A stretch of 64,000 nucleotides of DNA, from positions 620,001-684,000 of the forward strand of contig JAITYX010000087.1 in NCBI GenBank assembly GCA_021018815.1. The letters are read 5' to 3'. Shown piece by piece: positions 1-11,001 of the stretch. A program made the position numbers and the translations under genes. The stretch comes from Talinum fruticosum (Eukaryota > Streptophyta > Magnoliopsida > Caryophyllales > Talinaceae). Within the stretch, counting starts at the first letter, position 1; each line of letters opens with the position of its first letter. Below the pieces are notes generated by a model. It had not been told where the DNA came from, did not search any database, and saw nothing but the letters and a program-made list of their open reading frames with translations.

Positions 1-147
1 GGATTACCTGAAAGTGCAGAAATTCGCACATTTTAATCATAAATGAAGAAAGTAAGCGGAATCAAAAAGAATTTAGGTGAAAAGGCCTTGAAGTGTCGAA
101 ATTAGACAATAAGAGAACGTAAAAGAACGTAAAATTCCGGTTTATCA
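1..147 (-). repeat. 3' LTR fragment of the Athila-type element
   Basis: This stretch matches 13599-13746 almost base for base, with about eight substitutions and two single-base indels. The match ends sharply at 147, where the internal region begins with a C-run (G-run on the coding strand). It is therefore the inner end of the 3' LTR; the rest lies left of the window. In element orientation this copy begins TGATAAACC, while the right copy begins TAATAAATT. Confidence 0.9.
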
Positions 148-158
148 ACCCCCCATGC
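148..158 (-). other. polypurine tract of the Athila-type element
   Basis: On the minus strand the sequence reads GCATGGGGGGTT immediately before the LTR start. This is the expected position and composition of the plus-strand priming tract that abuts the 3' LTR. Confidence 0.7.
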
Positions 159-2148
159 TTACTCCTTACTTGTCCCCAAGCAAGGCTATCATGAATTGCT
201 AAAGAAACGGGGAGGTAGAAAACCAAAGCCGCCCTCCTTAGGTGAAAGGGCGCGCTAGACAACCAAAGCAAGTATATACAAAAGAAGCCTTGGCAAGATT
301 GAGAATCAAATCGAAACAAGAGTTGCAGCTCAAATCAAGATTGCAAAGTTTAGTAGCAACACAACCAATCTATTCCAACCCAAATGTAATCAAGTTCCAT
401 ACAAATGTTTGGCGAACTGGTTGGAATTGGTAAGACCTCACTTTAGGGTATGTGGAACACTCCCCTCATGTGTTTGAAAAAGTACTATGGTTCACTCAAA
501 ACTCTCCCAACACCTGCACACTACCATAAGCTTGTCAAATATCTCAATTCTCCACCACTAGGAACAAACCATGCAAGTTTTCCAATCAAGAGGACTTTAA
601 AGAGGGTTGTAATGAGGTTTGGGCTAAGGGAAAAACATCTAAAATATAATATCACATCACACCAAGCTTTCAAGTAACAAAGAAGTGGAGATTTCTCAAT
701 ACAAAGCGTCATACATGTTTACAACACTTTATTCCTTTTCTAACTCTTCTTTTTCGATTTTCTTCTTTCTTTTGTTTTTTTTTTTCAAATCTCTTTCCTT
801 TTCTTTTCAACTTTTTTTTTAAAAAATAAACTTTACAAGCAAACTAAGCAAAGTAAGCATGAATGGTTAAAACTATAATCCATCTCCACTCACAACTCCT
901 TCAATTACCCAATAAACCAATTACCACCATCAAGGTAACACCCAACAAATTCCCAATCAATAGAAATGCTCCACTAGACCAAGGCTTAAGGATGAGAAAG
1001 AATGAAAATGCCAAAGGTATATTGAGCAAGGTTAGTGCAGGGGAAGGGGAAGGCTTGAAGGGTTTGAAACAAAGGATACATAATGTTCGGGTGGCTATTT
1101 GGCTCATGTAGTTTATCAAAATGAATGCCTCTATCCTCTTGGTCAACATGTATGTGTCAAATGTGGTTTTGAAGAGAAAGATGACAAGTTATAGAGTTGC
1201 AAGCATGGGAAAGTAACACTCATGAGAAATGAGACTACAAAAAATGGTAGTCGTTAAGGCACAAAAGAGTCTCACAGGTCATCCCTACCACAATCACAAC
1301 AACAAGTTCATTTGATGTACCAAATATAAGAATTTCACAATTATGCACAGGGATCGTTCAAGACTAGATGAATCACAAACAAGACAATCAATCTCAATCA
1401 ATTTAGCAACCAAGTCTCTTTCATCATCGAAACCAAGCCAAAGATCCCAAAGTACACACTTCCCATGATAATTCAAGTACACACCCCTCCAAATGTTCAT
1501 CACGGGAGGGTTTTCACAACCAAAACAATTTTTTTTGTTTGTTTGTTTTTGTTTGTTTTTTTAAGGCTACCACTAAAAAGATGAAAAATCTAACTAAGAT
1601 AGTGCCTAAATGCAAACCTAAATGAATATGATAATCAGTATGTACAACCTAAATCGTGTGGGGGAGGATGATTGAAGGTCGATTGGAAGGAATGCGAGAG
1701 GTTTGAGTGAGTGGGAGGGAGGCACGGCGTGGGGGAAGAGTTCGCACGACGGTGCGTAGGGTTTCGGGGAGGAAGAAAGTGAAAGAATGGAAGGAGGAGA
1801 GAGAGAACCATGAATTTCAATTTGGGAAAATGCGTCGCACGACCAGTGCTAAACCCGTGCCGACCCACGACTTTTCCGGAAAAATTCATCCGGGCAAGCG
1901 CACAACTTGTGCTGCAACATGATCTTGAACCCGTGCCGGCCCACGGCTTTTCTGGAAAAATTTGTCTAGGCGAGGCCGCACAGCCTGTGCTGCAACCGTG
2001 CTGAACCCGTGCCGACCTACGACTTTTACGGAAAATTAGCACAGTGAAGACGAGCATGGCCGGTGCTCAAATTGTGCCAAACTTGTGCCAGCCCATGGCA
2101 TTGTGAATAACTTCATTTGTACATCACTTTTCTCTCTATTTTTTTATA
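159..2148 (-). other. 3' noncoding region of the Athila-type element
   Basis: About 2 kb between the polypurine tract and the inserted CACTA, continuing at 6838-6925. I found no long reading frame with a recognisable domain; the small frames on both strands look random. Athila elements often have a long region here, sometimes with an envelope-like frame, but none is recognisable in this copy. It contains T-rich tracts near 760-830 and 1530-1560, and a 76-bp tandem repeat at 1840-2050. Confidence 0.6.
1840..2050. repeat. 76-bp tandem repeat, about 2.7 copies
   Basis: The phrase AACCCGTGCCG recurs with its following CACGACTTTTCCGG-like stretch at spacings of 76 and 76 bp (anchor positions 1854, 1930, 2006). 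A related phrase, AACCCATGC followed by CTCACGACTTCTT, lies in the right LTR near 13325-13360, so LTR and 3' noncoding region share this unit. Confidence 0.65.
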
Positions 2149-2159
2149 CACTACTAGAA

Positions 2160-3225
2160 AATCGTCATATAGCGACGGAAATAGCGACGGAAAAACGTTA
2201 TTTAGCGACGGAATTTCAAAATTAGCGACGGAAAATTTCCGTCGCTGATTTTCAGTCGCTGATCAGCGACGGAATTGTAAAATTCCGTCTCTGATTTTTA
2301 GCGAATTTTTTAAAAAAATTTACAATTTTGTATAGTTTTGAGTGGTTAATAGAAAAAATCTACAATTAAATACAAATAATAATCCGGTAACATAACAACA
2401 TCAAATTCAACTTTAATTCAAACACAAAAATCATAAATAATCCAACTTCAAACATCCATAAAAACTAATTGAAAATAAAAACAAGAGTAAACAAAGTAAA
2501 TTATACAAACACAAGTTATGTTCTTCATCTTCCTTTTCCTCTTCTTCTTCCTCTTTCTCATTATCTTCATCTTCTACCTCATTCCAACCATGCCTATCAA
2601 AATAAGTTATATCAAATCCTCTAAAATGTGAAATTTTATTGTAAACAAAGTAAATTATAAATACAACCAACAATGAGGGAGTATCGAGAAAGCATACCTA
2701 CAAGAGGTTAAAGGTGGTTAGTTGGTGACGTGTACGGCGGTGGCGGTGGCGGAGGCGGGCGGCGAACGGCGGTGGCGGAGGTGGGCGACGAGCGGCCGAT
2801 TCGCCTCTCCCCTCGCTCTCTTACACTCCCACTTCTATTTGTCCTTATGTTTGCCGAGTCTCGTTGAAGTTCGGATTTTTGTCGAAAATAGCGACGGATT
2901 TAATCCGTCGCTACTAAAAATTTAATTAGCGACGGAATTCCGTCGCTAATTAAAAATTTTAAATTTTCAACACATTTGAAAATTTAATAGCCCACCAACG
3001 TAAAACTTTTCAAATTTTAATTTAGCGACGGAATCGTCCGTCGCCAACTAAAAATTTGAATTTTTTAAAATTTAAAAAATGAAATAGGCGGCAAATTTAA
3101 ATATGAAAATTCGGATTAGCGACGGAATTTTCCGTCGCTAATTCAAATTTCAAAATTTTTATATTTTTCAAATTACGATAGGTGGCAAATTGAAAATTTT
3201 AAAAATTTTGAATTAGCGACGGAAA
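2160..3225. repeat. left subterminal repeat array of the CACTA element
   Basis: Many copies of AGCGACGGAA and its complement TTCCGTCGCT occur, often as facing pairs forming short palindromes such as GCGACGGAATTCCGTCGC near 2931-2950. The matching right array is at 6481-6830. Confidence 0.85.
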
Positions 3226-3229
3226 ATTC

Positions 3230-6200
3230 TGTAATACCGGAATTTTAAAGAAAGCGATTGTAAAGCATAGAATTATTGAGTATTTTTCCCTGTAACTAGG
3301 GGGTTGAGCGACCGATTTTATTTGCGGCGGACGTATTACTTCGAGTATTCCTTTGAGAACTGTTGTCAAATAAGGAATCAAGGAAATACCCTCCCTTCTT
3401 ATTTGAGTTGAAACTCGGTGCGGTTAGGCGGTTTCCTAATTGATGCATCAAAATAAATTAAGAGACAAAATATAAGAGGACGGAGGAAGGAAGAGGCACG
3501 AATTGGTTTATAACGAAGAAGGTTACTTATGCCATAATGGGATAAGAGAAACAAAATTGAGGTCCAATAGAATGAAGGGGTGGGTTTTGTCAAGCGGTGG
3601 AGAGAGAGTACAAGGAATTAAAAGACAAGAGGACCGAAGGGGGAAACCAGGGAAAGCGAGAGGAAGAAGAAGCGGATCAGTAGAGCGGGGAGAGAGAGAG
3701 AACCACCGAACGAAAGAGAAAGAGAGAGAGAGCGGGAGCCGGAAGCGAGGCTGGTGGGCCACCTGCAAAGCCGGCGGCCGGTGGGCGAACGGAGAGCAAG
3801 GCTTAGGGAAGGCAACAAGAAGGAGAAACAGAGCAAAGCAGAGTGGGAAAGAGAGAGGACCGAGCGAGAGGAACCGAGGGGAAAGAAAGCGAGCGGTGCA
3901 AGGTCCGAGGAGACCGAGGGTGACCGGCGACCACCGCAGGACCGAAGGCGGCGGTCGGCAACGCGAGCGAGGGAAGAAAGCGAGAGGTGGGGACAGAGCA
4001 AGCGGCGGAGCGAGGGCGAGACAGCGCGAGAAAGTCCGAGAGGCCGGGGACCGGGACGCGCGGCGGCGACGGCGACAAGGGAGGCGGACCGACGGTAAGC
4101 ACGCGTGGGGGCCGGACCGAGAGGCGGCGAACCGAGGCTAGCAGCAAGGGGAAAAGGAGCGAAAGAAGGAAGCTGAACCAGGGGAGCTCGAGCCTCGAGC
4201 AAATTACAAACCTTCAATCCCCGAATCGAGGTGGGTAGTCTTATACTCCAAACTATTAGTATGTTCGAAATCTAAATGAGTTTATTGTGATTGTTGAATG
4301 TGTTATGAGAATATTGAATTGTTGTGGACGTAGAATATCCGTATTGCGAAACGGACCTAATCGTTGTTTAAGATTGAAATAAGAGCTTAGAATGGATTTA
4401 AGGAATTGAGAGGGCTGAGTCGTGAAATGAAGCGAGTTACTTGGGTTTAATAGTAAAGTTAAATCGGGAACTTCTAAGAGATTTAAGAGTTACTTAAGGG
4501 TGAATTGGAATCTGCTGATTCCGAAGAGGCTAGATTGCATAGGTCAAAGGAGTAGTATTGAAGTTCGATTAGTTGTTGAGGAAGAAGAGTTGGGACGTGG
4601 ATATAAATTACGAGTTAATCGAGTCTTAGAGATTCTCGAACCTGTGGTAGTAAAGAGCTAATTACGAACATTGGGAAATGATAGGTCGAAGTATAAAGAG
4701 GAGTTTGAATTCATATTGAGTAATGCGCAATTAGGACATGTAAATGAGAAATGGGTGATTGTGAGATTGATTGCGTTCGAAGTATAGTTTAAATCTTCGA
4801 GGTTGAACCGAGCGTGGAAGTAAGTAAGCTAACAGGAATTGACTAATGGAAAGTAAGTAAGAGGTACATAATTAAGGATGGAGGAACAAGAATTGATTAA
4901 TAAGGAAGGAGATATTAAATGGAAATTGAGGTTGGAAAATAGCAAGCTAGGGACGGTAAAGTGGAACTAAGCCATAGTCATGTGTAAGACCTTTGAGAAA
5001 GAACTGAATTAAAAGGGTGATTGGAGATAGAGGAAATTCGGTAAAGTAAGTTTAAGGATATACGATTGAATGAGGGCAAAAGAAGTCGGTTTACAAAGTG
5101 AAGTCAGGAAATGAGGAAATAAGGTAAAGATAGTGGATTGGGACAAGTAAGAACGTTGAATTAGGTAATATCTACTTATGGTTATTGTGGCCCGGAAAAT
5201 GGAAATTAATCGTACTAGAATGGTAGATTGAGAAAGGTATAGTTGGAAAGAGTGGAGAATGACTGCTTGCGTTGAATGGTGATTATTCGTGCTATGTGAT
5301 TACTTTACGTGATGCTGAAAATTAGTTTTGAAAGGAGTTTTGTATTTTACGTGAATGATTCTTGAATGCAATTTCTTGTGAACTGCCTTTCGAACGTGAA
5401 TGTGTTTTAAAGAAGCAAAGCTGATTTGAGAAAGTTAATTTATAAGGGTGACACGTGGTGTCATGCCTTCCTTGATACCAAATCGATTGAGAAAGTTGTG
5501 AAGTGAATGTGATGAACGATAATGTGCAAATAGTTTTGAATCGACAGTTGCGGATCGTTTAGCATAACGAAGTGTTCGAACTGGGGACGCCCAGCTAGAA
5601 ACTTTGAGGAAGGGTTCTAATAGGGGTCCTGGAGAGACAGGATGCCCGCCACGAGACTTCCGAAGATAGGTCCCGGGAGCCTTTTGTCGGGGTCGCGCCA
5701 CGAGATGAAAGAAGTGCTAGTTCGAATCCTCGAAGGCCCGGAAAAGTTGATTCAACCCCAAAAGTATGTTCATGAATGTGAAACTGTGTTTTTAAGTGAT
5801 TGAAGAGTCTTAATCTTTTTCATTGCAAGAGATTTCGGTGAAAAGTATATAGATTTGCATTACGTTATTATGTTTTCGCAGATTTCATTATTATGAGTAG
5901 TATGTGCAAAGAATTTCCAATTTAAGGGTATAAGACTCCGGTGAGCCCGTGGATTATTGCTCACCCCCACAAATTGCCCCGTCCCCACCCGAGTGTTGCA
6001 GGTACACTTTCGAAGCATAATTTACACTTAACACGCTTGGACTCCTGCTGATTGTTGACGGTTGAAGTGACCCAAGTGGTCTGTCATTCATTGTTTATTT
6101 CTAAATGATTGTATTTGTAATTTAGTGCATATAGTTGTACCAAATGTATAGTAACCAGATTAGATTGTTTTAAGTTTTACCGCATGATTGGTTAAACTCC

Positions 6201-6479
6201 GGCGTGTGGCCGTTGAGTTGTATACTCCGAGCGTGTGGCTCGTCGAGTTTTATTATGCTTGTTATGCAGGATTTTAAGGCTTTAAGCCTATGGGTTAGTC
6301 CATGTTACAAACGGAGCTCTGCAGAAATTTTTAGAGAATCTCGGATTCTTTTGGGAAAACCACCGGTATTACTTTTAAGTTGAGTTTAGACAGCCAAACC
6401 AACACCATAAAGAGCCTTGGGAGTTCCTCTAAGGAACTCCGGCGATGTAATACTCCCGGGGGTGTTTTGGGGTGTTACA
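3230..6479 (+). mobile_element. solo LTR of a gypsy-type element inserted in the CACTA
   Basis: The segment begins TGTAATACCGG and ends GGGGTGTTACA, giving the short inverted ends TGTAA/TTACA of an LTR. It is flanked by ATTC on both sides (3226-3229 and 6480-6483). Removing it restores a normal subterminal palindrome of the host CACTA, which strongly supports an insertion here. The 3.25 kb interior has no gag or pol. A purine-rich, G-rich leader-like block lies at about 3560-4180, followed by an A-rich part. Similar ends and layout recur at 15505-32161 and about 33560-40314. The lineage could be a long-LTR chromovirus, but that is a guess. Confidence 0.75.
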
Positions 6480-6925
6480 ATTCCGTAGCTAATTAAAAAA
6501 AAATCAAAAATTACATTTAGCGACGGATCGATTCCGTCGCTAAGTTAAAAAATTTTAAAAATATATATAGCGACGGAATCAACGACGGACTGATTCCGTC
6601 GCTAATTATTAAAAAAAAATTTAACTTTTTTTTTCAAAAATCTGTCGCTAATTTTTCAATTTCCGTCGTTAGGTCCGTTGCTAATGACTAAAATAGCGAC
6701 GGAATTTAATTTCGTTGCTAGTTCCAGTCGCTAATCCAGGTTTTATCCGACACATGTCGGATTCCGTCGCTAATTAGCGACGGACTCGATTCCGTCGCTA
6801 GTTTCCGTCACTATATATCGTTTTTGTAGTAGTGATAAGAAAAATAACGTAAGCTAGAAAGTTAGAAAACTTGGGTTGCCTCCCAAGAAGCGCTTGTTTA
6901 AGGTCCCGAGCTTGACCAAAACTCC

Positions 6926-8190
6926 TTAGCCATTTGAATTGGGGGAAAAAGTGCTTGAAACCGTCCCCGGAATAGGCTCTCCTTGGAGATAGTGCTTGAG
7001 TCTTGAGCCGTTCACCTTAAATGTATCATTCTCATCACCACGACCTATTTCTACAACCCCAAAAGGATGCATTTTGAAGACTTTGTATGGACCGGACCAT
7101 CGAGAACGGAGCTTGCCGTAAAAGAGATTCAATTTGGAATTGAACAATAGTACCAAATCACCCACATGAAACTCCCGTCTATTGATATTTTTGTCGTGCC
7201 ATGCCTTCATGCGCTCCTTGTAAATCATAGAGTTATTATAAGTATCCCTCCGAATCTCATCTAGTTCATTTAATTGGAGCAGTCTCTTGTCTCCCGCCGC
7301 TTTCAAATCAAAGTTGAGATGTCTCATCGCCCAATGAGTCCTAAACTCATGCTCAAAGGGAAAGTGGTAAGGCTTCCTATATACCAAACGATAGGGAGTA
7401 GTACCAATTGGGGTTTTAAAGGCCGTCCGATAAGCCCAAAGAGCATCATCAAGTTTATCCGCCCAATCCTTCCTAGAACTAGCAACCGTTCTCTCCAAAA
7501 TGTGCTTGATTTCACGGTTGGAAATTTCCACTTGACCACTAGTTTGTGGATGATAGGCCAAACTTCTTTTATGTGACACACCATATTTTGTTAGCAAGGC
7601 CTCAAATTTCTTCTCAATAAATTGTGTCCCATTGTCACTAATCACTACTCTAGGCACCCCAAATCTGAGAAATATGATCTTCTTGAAAAACCGAGATACG
7701 ACTCGTGCATCATTAGTGGGACTAGCAACAACTTCAACCCATTTGGATACATAATCTACTTCCGCCAGAATAAACTTATTCCCTCTTGAGGAAAGGAATG
7801 GTCCCATAAAGTCAATGCCCCAAACCTCGAACACCTTAATCTCCATAATATAATTTAAGGGCATCTCATTCTTACGGGAAATGTTACCCCCCTTTGACAT
7901 CTATTACAGCCCTTCAAATAAGAATGAACATCCTTGAATAAGGAGGGCCAATAAAAACCGGCTTAAAGTACCTTAGCAACAGATCCTGGAGGTACTTCCA
8001 TGCCCACCGCAACGTTGATCATGACAATGTGAAATGATGCTCGGGACTTCTTCTTAGGGGATACACCTTCGAAAAATGCCATCATTGCAAACCCGGAAAA
8101 GGTAAGGGTCATCCCAAGAGTAAAATCCGATGTCGTGGAGGAATTTCTTTTTTGGTGGTACCCCATGTCGGTGGTAAAACTCCAAGCAAC
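6926..8190 (-). pseudogene. integrase of the Athila-type element
   Basis: The open core (6926-7900) has a complete catalytic triad: Asp in WGIDFMGPF (residue 30), Asp in ISDNGTQF (residue 89) and Glu in GQVEISNRE (residue 125), a D-58-D-35-E spacing. A C-terminal part with [10 protein letters not shown] follows. Integrase inserts the DNA copy into the genome. The zinc-binding N-terminal part lies upstream (about 7900-8190) but is broken by a stop and frameshifts; the end of its Cys-Cys pair is visible as GCNRCQ just outside the open frame. Just past the stop, 6870-6900 carries the minus-strand phrase AGCGCTTCTTGGGAGGCAAC, which I recognise from Athila/Tat elements after pol. Confidence 0.88.
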
Positions 8191-8214
8191 GAGATAATTG
8201 ATGATGTCAGCAAA

Positions 8215-8870
8215 CTAAGGGAGTTCTCCCGTTGTGGCCGCCATGAGATACTCAGCGAGAAACGCATCGTCAATGGGGCAAGCATCAATTTCAACCAAGA
8301 GCCTTGATAAGTGGTCAGCTACCACATTCCGTGTTCCCGCTTTATCTCGTATCTCCGGATCAAATTCTTGTAGGAGAAGTATCCATCGTATGAGACGAGG
8401 CTTGGCATCCTTATTCTCCAAGCAAATGCTTCAGAGTAGCATGGTCGGTGAAAACAATCACCTTGGAGCATAGGAGATAGGGGCGAAACTTCTCAATAGC
8501 ATACACCACTGCCAACAACTCCTTCTCTCGTTGTGGTGTAATTTTGCTGGGCTCCATCAAGTGTCTTGCTTGCATAATAAATGACATGAGGCTTCTTGTC
8601 CCTTTGCTGCCCTAACACGGCTCCAACCGCGTAATCACTTGCATCGCACATAATCTCAAAAGGGAGATTCCAGTTTGGCGGTTGGATGATAGAGGCGTAA
8701 ATCAATGCTTCCTTTATTCTCGAGAAAAGCCTCATGACATTCGTTAGTAAAATCAAATGGGACATCTTTGGTGAGGAGTTGAGTTAGAGGCTTAGCAATT
8801 TTGGAGAAGTCCTTGATAAAGCGGCGGTAAAAGCCGGCATGACCAAGGAAACTCCTCACCCCTTGATAGA
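8215..8870 (-). pseudogene. RNase H of the Athila-type element
   Basis: Recognisable pieces in order on the minus strand are CDASDYAVGAVLGQ, IYYASKTLDGAQ and VVADHLSRL, the usual start, middle and end of the gypsy RNase H. They fall in different frames (8493-8765 and 8215-8421), so at least one frameshift separates them. The enzyme would remove the RNA strand during reverse transcription. It sits directly downstream of the reverse transcriptase, as expected. Confidence 0.85.
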
Positions 8871-9733
8871 ACTAGGGGAGGTAGCTTTTCAATAACCTCA
8901 ATTTTGTCTTGGTCGACCTTGATGCCCCGATTAGACACAACATGACCCAAAACAACGCCCTCTTGTACCATGAAATGGCATTTTTCCCAATTCAAAACTA
9001 GGTTGACTTCCTTACATCTACTTAGCACTTTCTCAAGATTTTGCAAACAAATGTCAAAAGTGCTACCGTAAACAGAGAAGTCATCCATGAAAACTTCCAT
9101 GATGTTTTCTATGAAATCGAAAAGATAGCCATCATGCATTGTTGGAAAGTGGCCGGGCATTACATAAACCAAAAGGCATCCTACGTTACACAAAGGTACC
9201 CTAGGGGCAAGTGAAAGTGGTTTTCTCTTGATCATTTGGATGTATAAGAATTTGGAAAAATCGGAAAAACCATCCAAATAACAAAAGTATGAATGCCTGG
9301 CTAATCTCTCTAACATTTGGTCAATAAATGGGAGGGGGAAATGGTCCTTCCGGGTGGCTTGATTCAATCTTCTATAATCTATACACATGCGCCACCCGAG
9401 TAACCGTTCTAGTGGAAATGAGCTCATTAGCCTCATTCTTGACCACGGTCATACCCCTTTCTTGGGTACTACTTGGACCGGACTTACCCAATCACTATTA
9501 GCAATAGGATAGATAATCTCGGCCATAAGCGGATCGACAACCTCTTGCATATTGGGATTCAACCGCCTTTGAGGTTGTTTAGAGGGCTTATGACCGTCGT
9601 TAAGATCAATTTTATGCATGCAAAAGGATGGACTAATTCCCTTGAGATCATCGATGCTATAACCAATGGCACATCTATGCTTTCGAAGCACATTAAGAAG
9701 GTTTTCAAGCTGAGTGCCATGTAATTCAAGCAT
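8792..9733 (-). pseudogene. reverse transcriptase of the Athila-type element
   Basis: Motifs seen are CIDYRRLNQATRKDHFPLPF, CYLDGFSDF (the first catalytic Asp) and FMDDFSVYG (the catalytic Asp pair, intact), followed by VLNWEKCHFMVQEGVVLGH. An upstream piece at 9449-9733 in another frame gives YSIDDLKGISPSFCMHKI and SDWVSPVQVVPKKGV. A short stretch between LDGFSDF and the FMDD box is out of frame. The enzyme copies the element RNA into DNA, but this copy is frameshifted and inactive as written. Confidence 0.9.
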
Positions 9734-9739
9734 TAATAA

Positions 9740-10942
9740 TCACAGGAAATGACTCATTAGGATCAAGAAATGCATACTGAGATGGGAAGGTAGAGGTTTG
9801 AGCTCTACCTTGGTGATAGGAATAGGACCATCTTTGGCCTCCGTGGCTTCTATGGTGCACATGTCTATGCTCCTATGCTTGGACAAGGATGGAGGAGCCA
9901 CATCTAACAACTCGGAATAGAGTGCTACCTCCTCGGATTCGCCCTTAGAACTATCACCCATCATACATTCCTCCAAAGGATCCCCGACATACCGATATGG
10001 TAGCCACTCATCATATATGATCTGCTCCAACACATCCACCGTACAACATGTGTCTTCGAGAGCGGGGGTGGACATAGACTTGGTGAGATTAAAATCCACC
10101 TTCTCTTTCCCGACATGTAATGATAGCTTGCCATTCTTCACATCTATTAAGGCTCCGGCGGTGGCAAGGAAAGGTCGTCCCAAAATGATAGGAATTTGTG
10201 CATCCTCAGCCATTTCCATTTCCACAAAATCACATGGGATGAAGAATTTCCCGACTTGGAGTGGCACATCTTCTAAAATTCCAATGGGGAACTTGACGGA
10301 TCGATCCGCCAATTGAAAAGAGATGGTGGTTGGCTTCAACTCTCCCATTTGAAGCCGCTTGCAAATAGAATAGGGCATAAGGCTAACACTTGCTTCAAGA
10401 TCACACAAGGCCCTATTAATATCTATGTCTCCCACAAAACATGGTATGGAAAAACTACCCGGATCGAAAGCTTTACGGGTAGCTTGTTTTGAATGATTGC
10501 ACTCGCACTCCTCGGTGAGAGAAACGGTAGCATGTTCTAACAATTTCCCTTTATTAGAAAGCATCTCCTTAAAAAATTTTGCATATGATGGCATATCGGT
10601 GATAACTTCTAAAAAGGGAATGTTGATGTGTAGCTTCTTCAACATCTTAATAAATCTGGATAATTTCTTTTCATCCTTAGCCTTCACAAGCCGTTGTGGA
10701 AATAGAATGGGAGGCTTGTAAGGTTTAGGTGAGGGCATGGATGAACTCTCAATCAAAATTGGCTCCTTTGCACTCTCCTTAGCAACATCCTCACTAACAC
10801 CTTCCTTTGCAACATCATGCACATCCTCACTCTCCTTCTCCTGCTCCATCCGACTCACCTTAGGGCCCTCTAACTCCTTCCCGTTCTGCAAGATAATGGC
10901 ATTAATTTGCCCCTTAGGATTTGGCTCGGGTTGTGCTGGCAA
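9740..10942 (-). pseudogene. gag C-terminal spacer and aspartic protease of the Athila-type element
   Basis: A 400-residue open stretch. Its first third is a charged linker rich in Glu, Lys and Val, and its last two thirds are a retropepsin-like protease. The active-site region reads CDLEASVSLMP, where Athila proteases normally have Asp-Leu-Gly-Ala-Ser, so Gly is replaced by Glu next to the catalytic Asp. Further downstream, PIILGRPFLATAGALIDV matches the conserved second half of the domain. The protease would cut the gag-pol polyprotein. The substitution probably disables it (inference). Confidence 0.85.
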
Positions 10943-11001
10943 CTTCCCTTAGGATTGGGTAAGGTGGTTTACTTGTTGAGCAATTTGTCCAATTTGGGTC
11001 T

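Larger units (their letters stand above)
2149..6834. mobile_element. non-autonomous CACTA (En/Spm-type) transposon
   Basis: The left end begins CACTACTAGAAAATCG. The right end, reverse complemented, begins CACTACTACAAAAACG. Both are flanked by the trinucleotide ATA (2146-2148 and 6835-6837), the 3-bp target duplication typical of CACTA elements. Both ends are packed with copies, in both orientations, of a subterminal motif around TAGCGACGGAAT, the kind of array bound by a CACTA-encoded DNA-binding protein. No transposase is present. Removing the solo LTR at 3230-6479 leaves about 1.4 kb, so the element depends on a relative elsewhere. It includes a GGCGGTGGC-rich patch at 2730-2810 and a GA/CT-rich patch at 2520-2580. 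Confidence 0.92.

Noticed and set aside
2431..2673. Glu-rich frame (EDEDNEKEEEEE)
   Set aside because: Arises from a CTTC-rich tract inside the CACTA; no domain.
2160..3225. Regular palindromic repeats resembling a CRISPR-like array
   Set aside because: Spacing is irregular and units occur in both orientations at both ends of an element with CACTA termini. They are CACTA subterminal motifs.
3503..4217. Long overlapping open frames on both strands (up to 212 codons)
   Set aside because: They come from a purine-skewed, GC-rich block inside a solo LTR. The translations are low-complexity Arg/Glu/Gly or Ser/Leu/Pro with no domain.
5435..5701. 88-codon frame with a Lys/Arg/Pro-rich start
   Set aside because: Inside the solo LTR, with no homology and no supporting signals.
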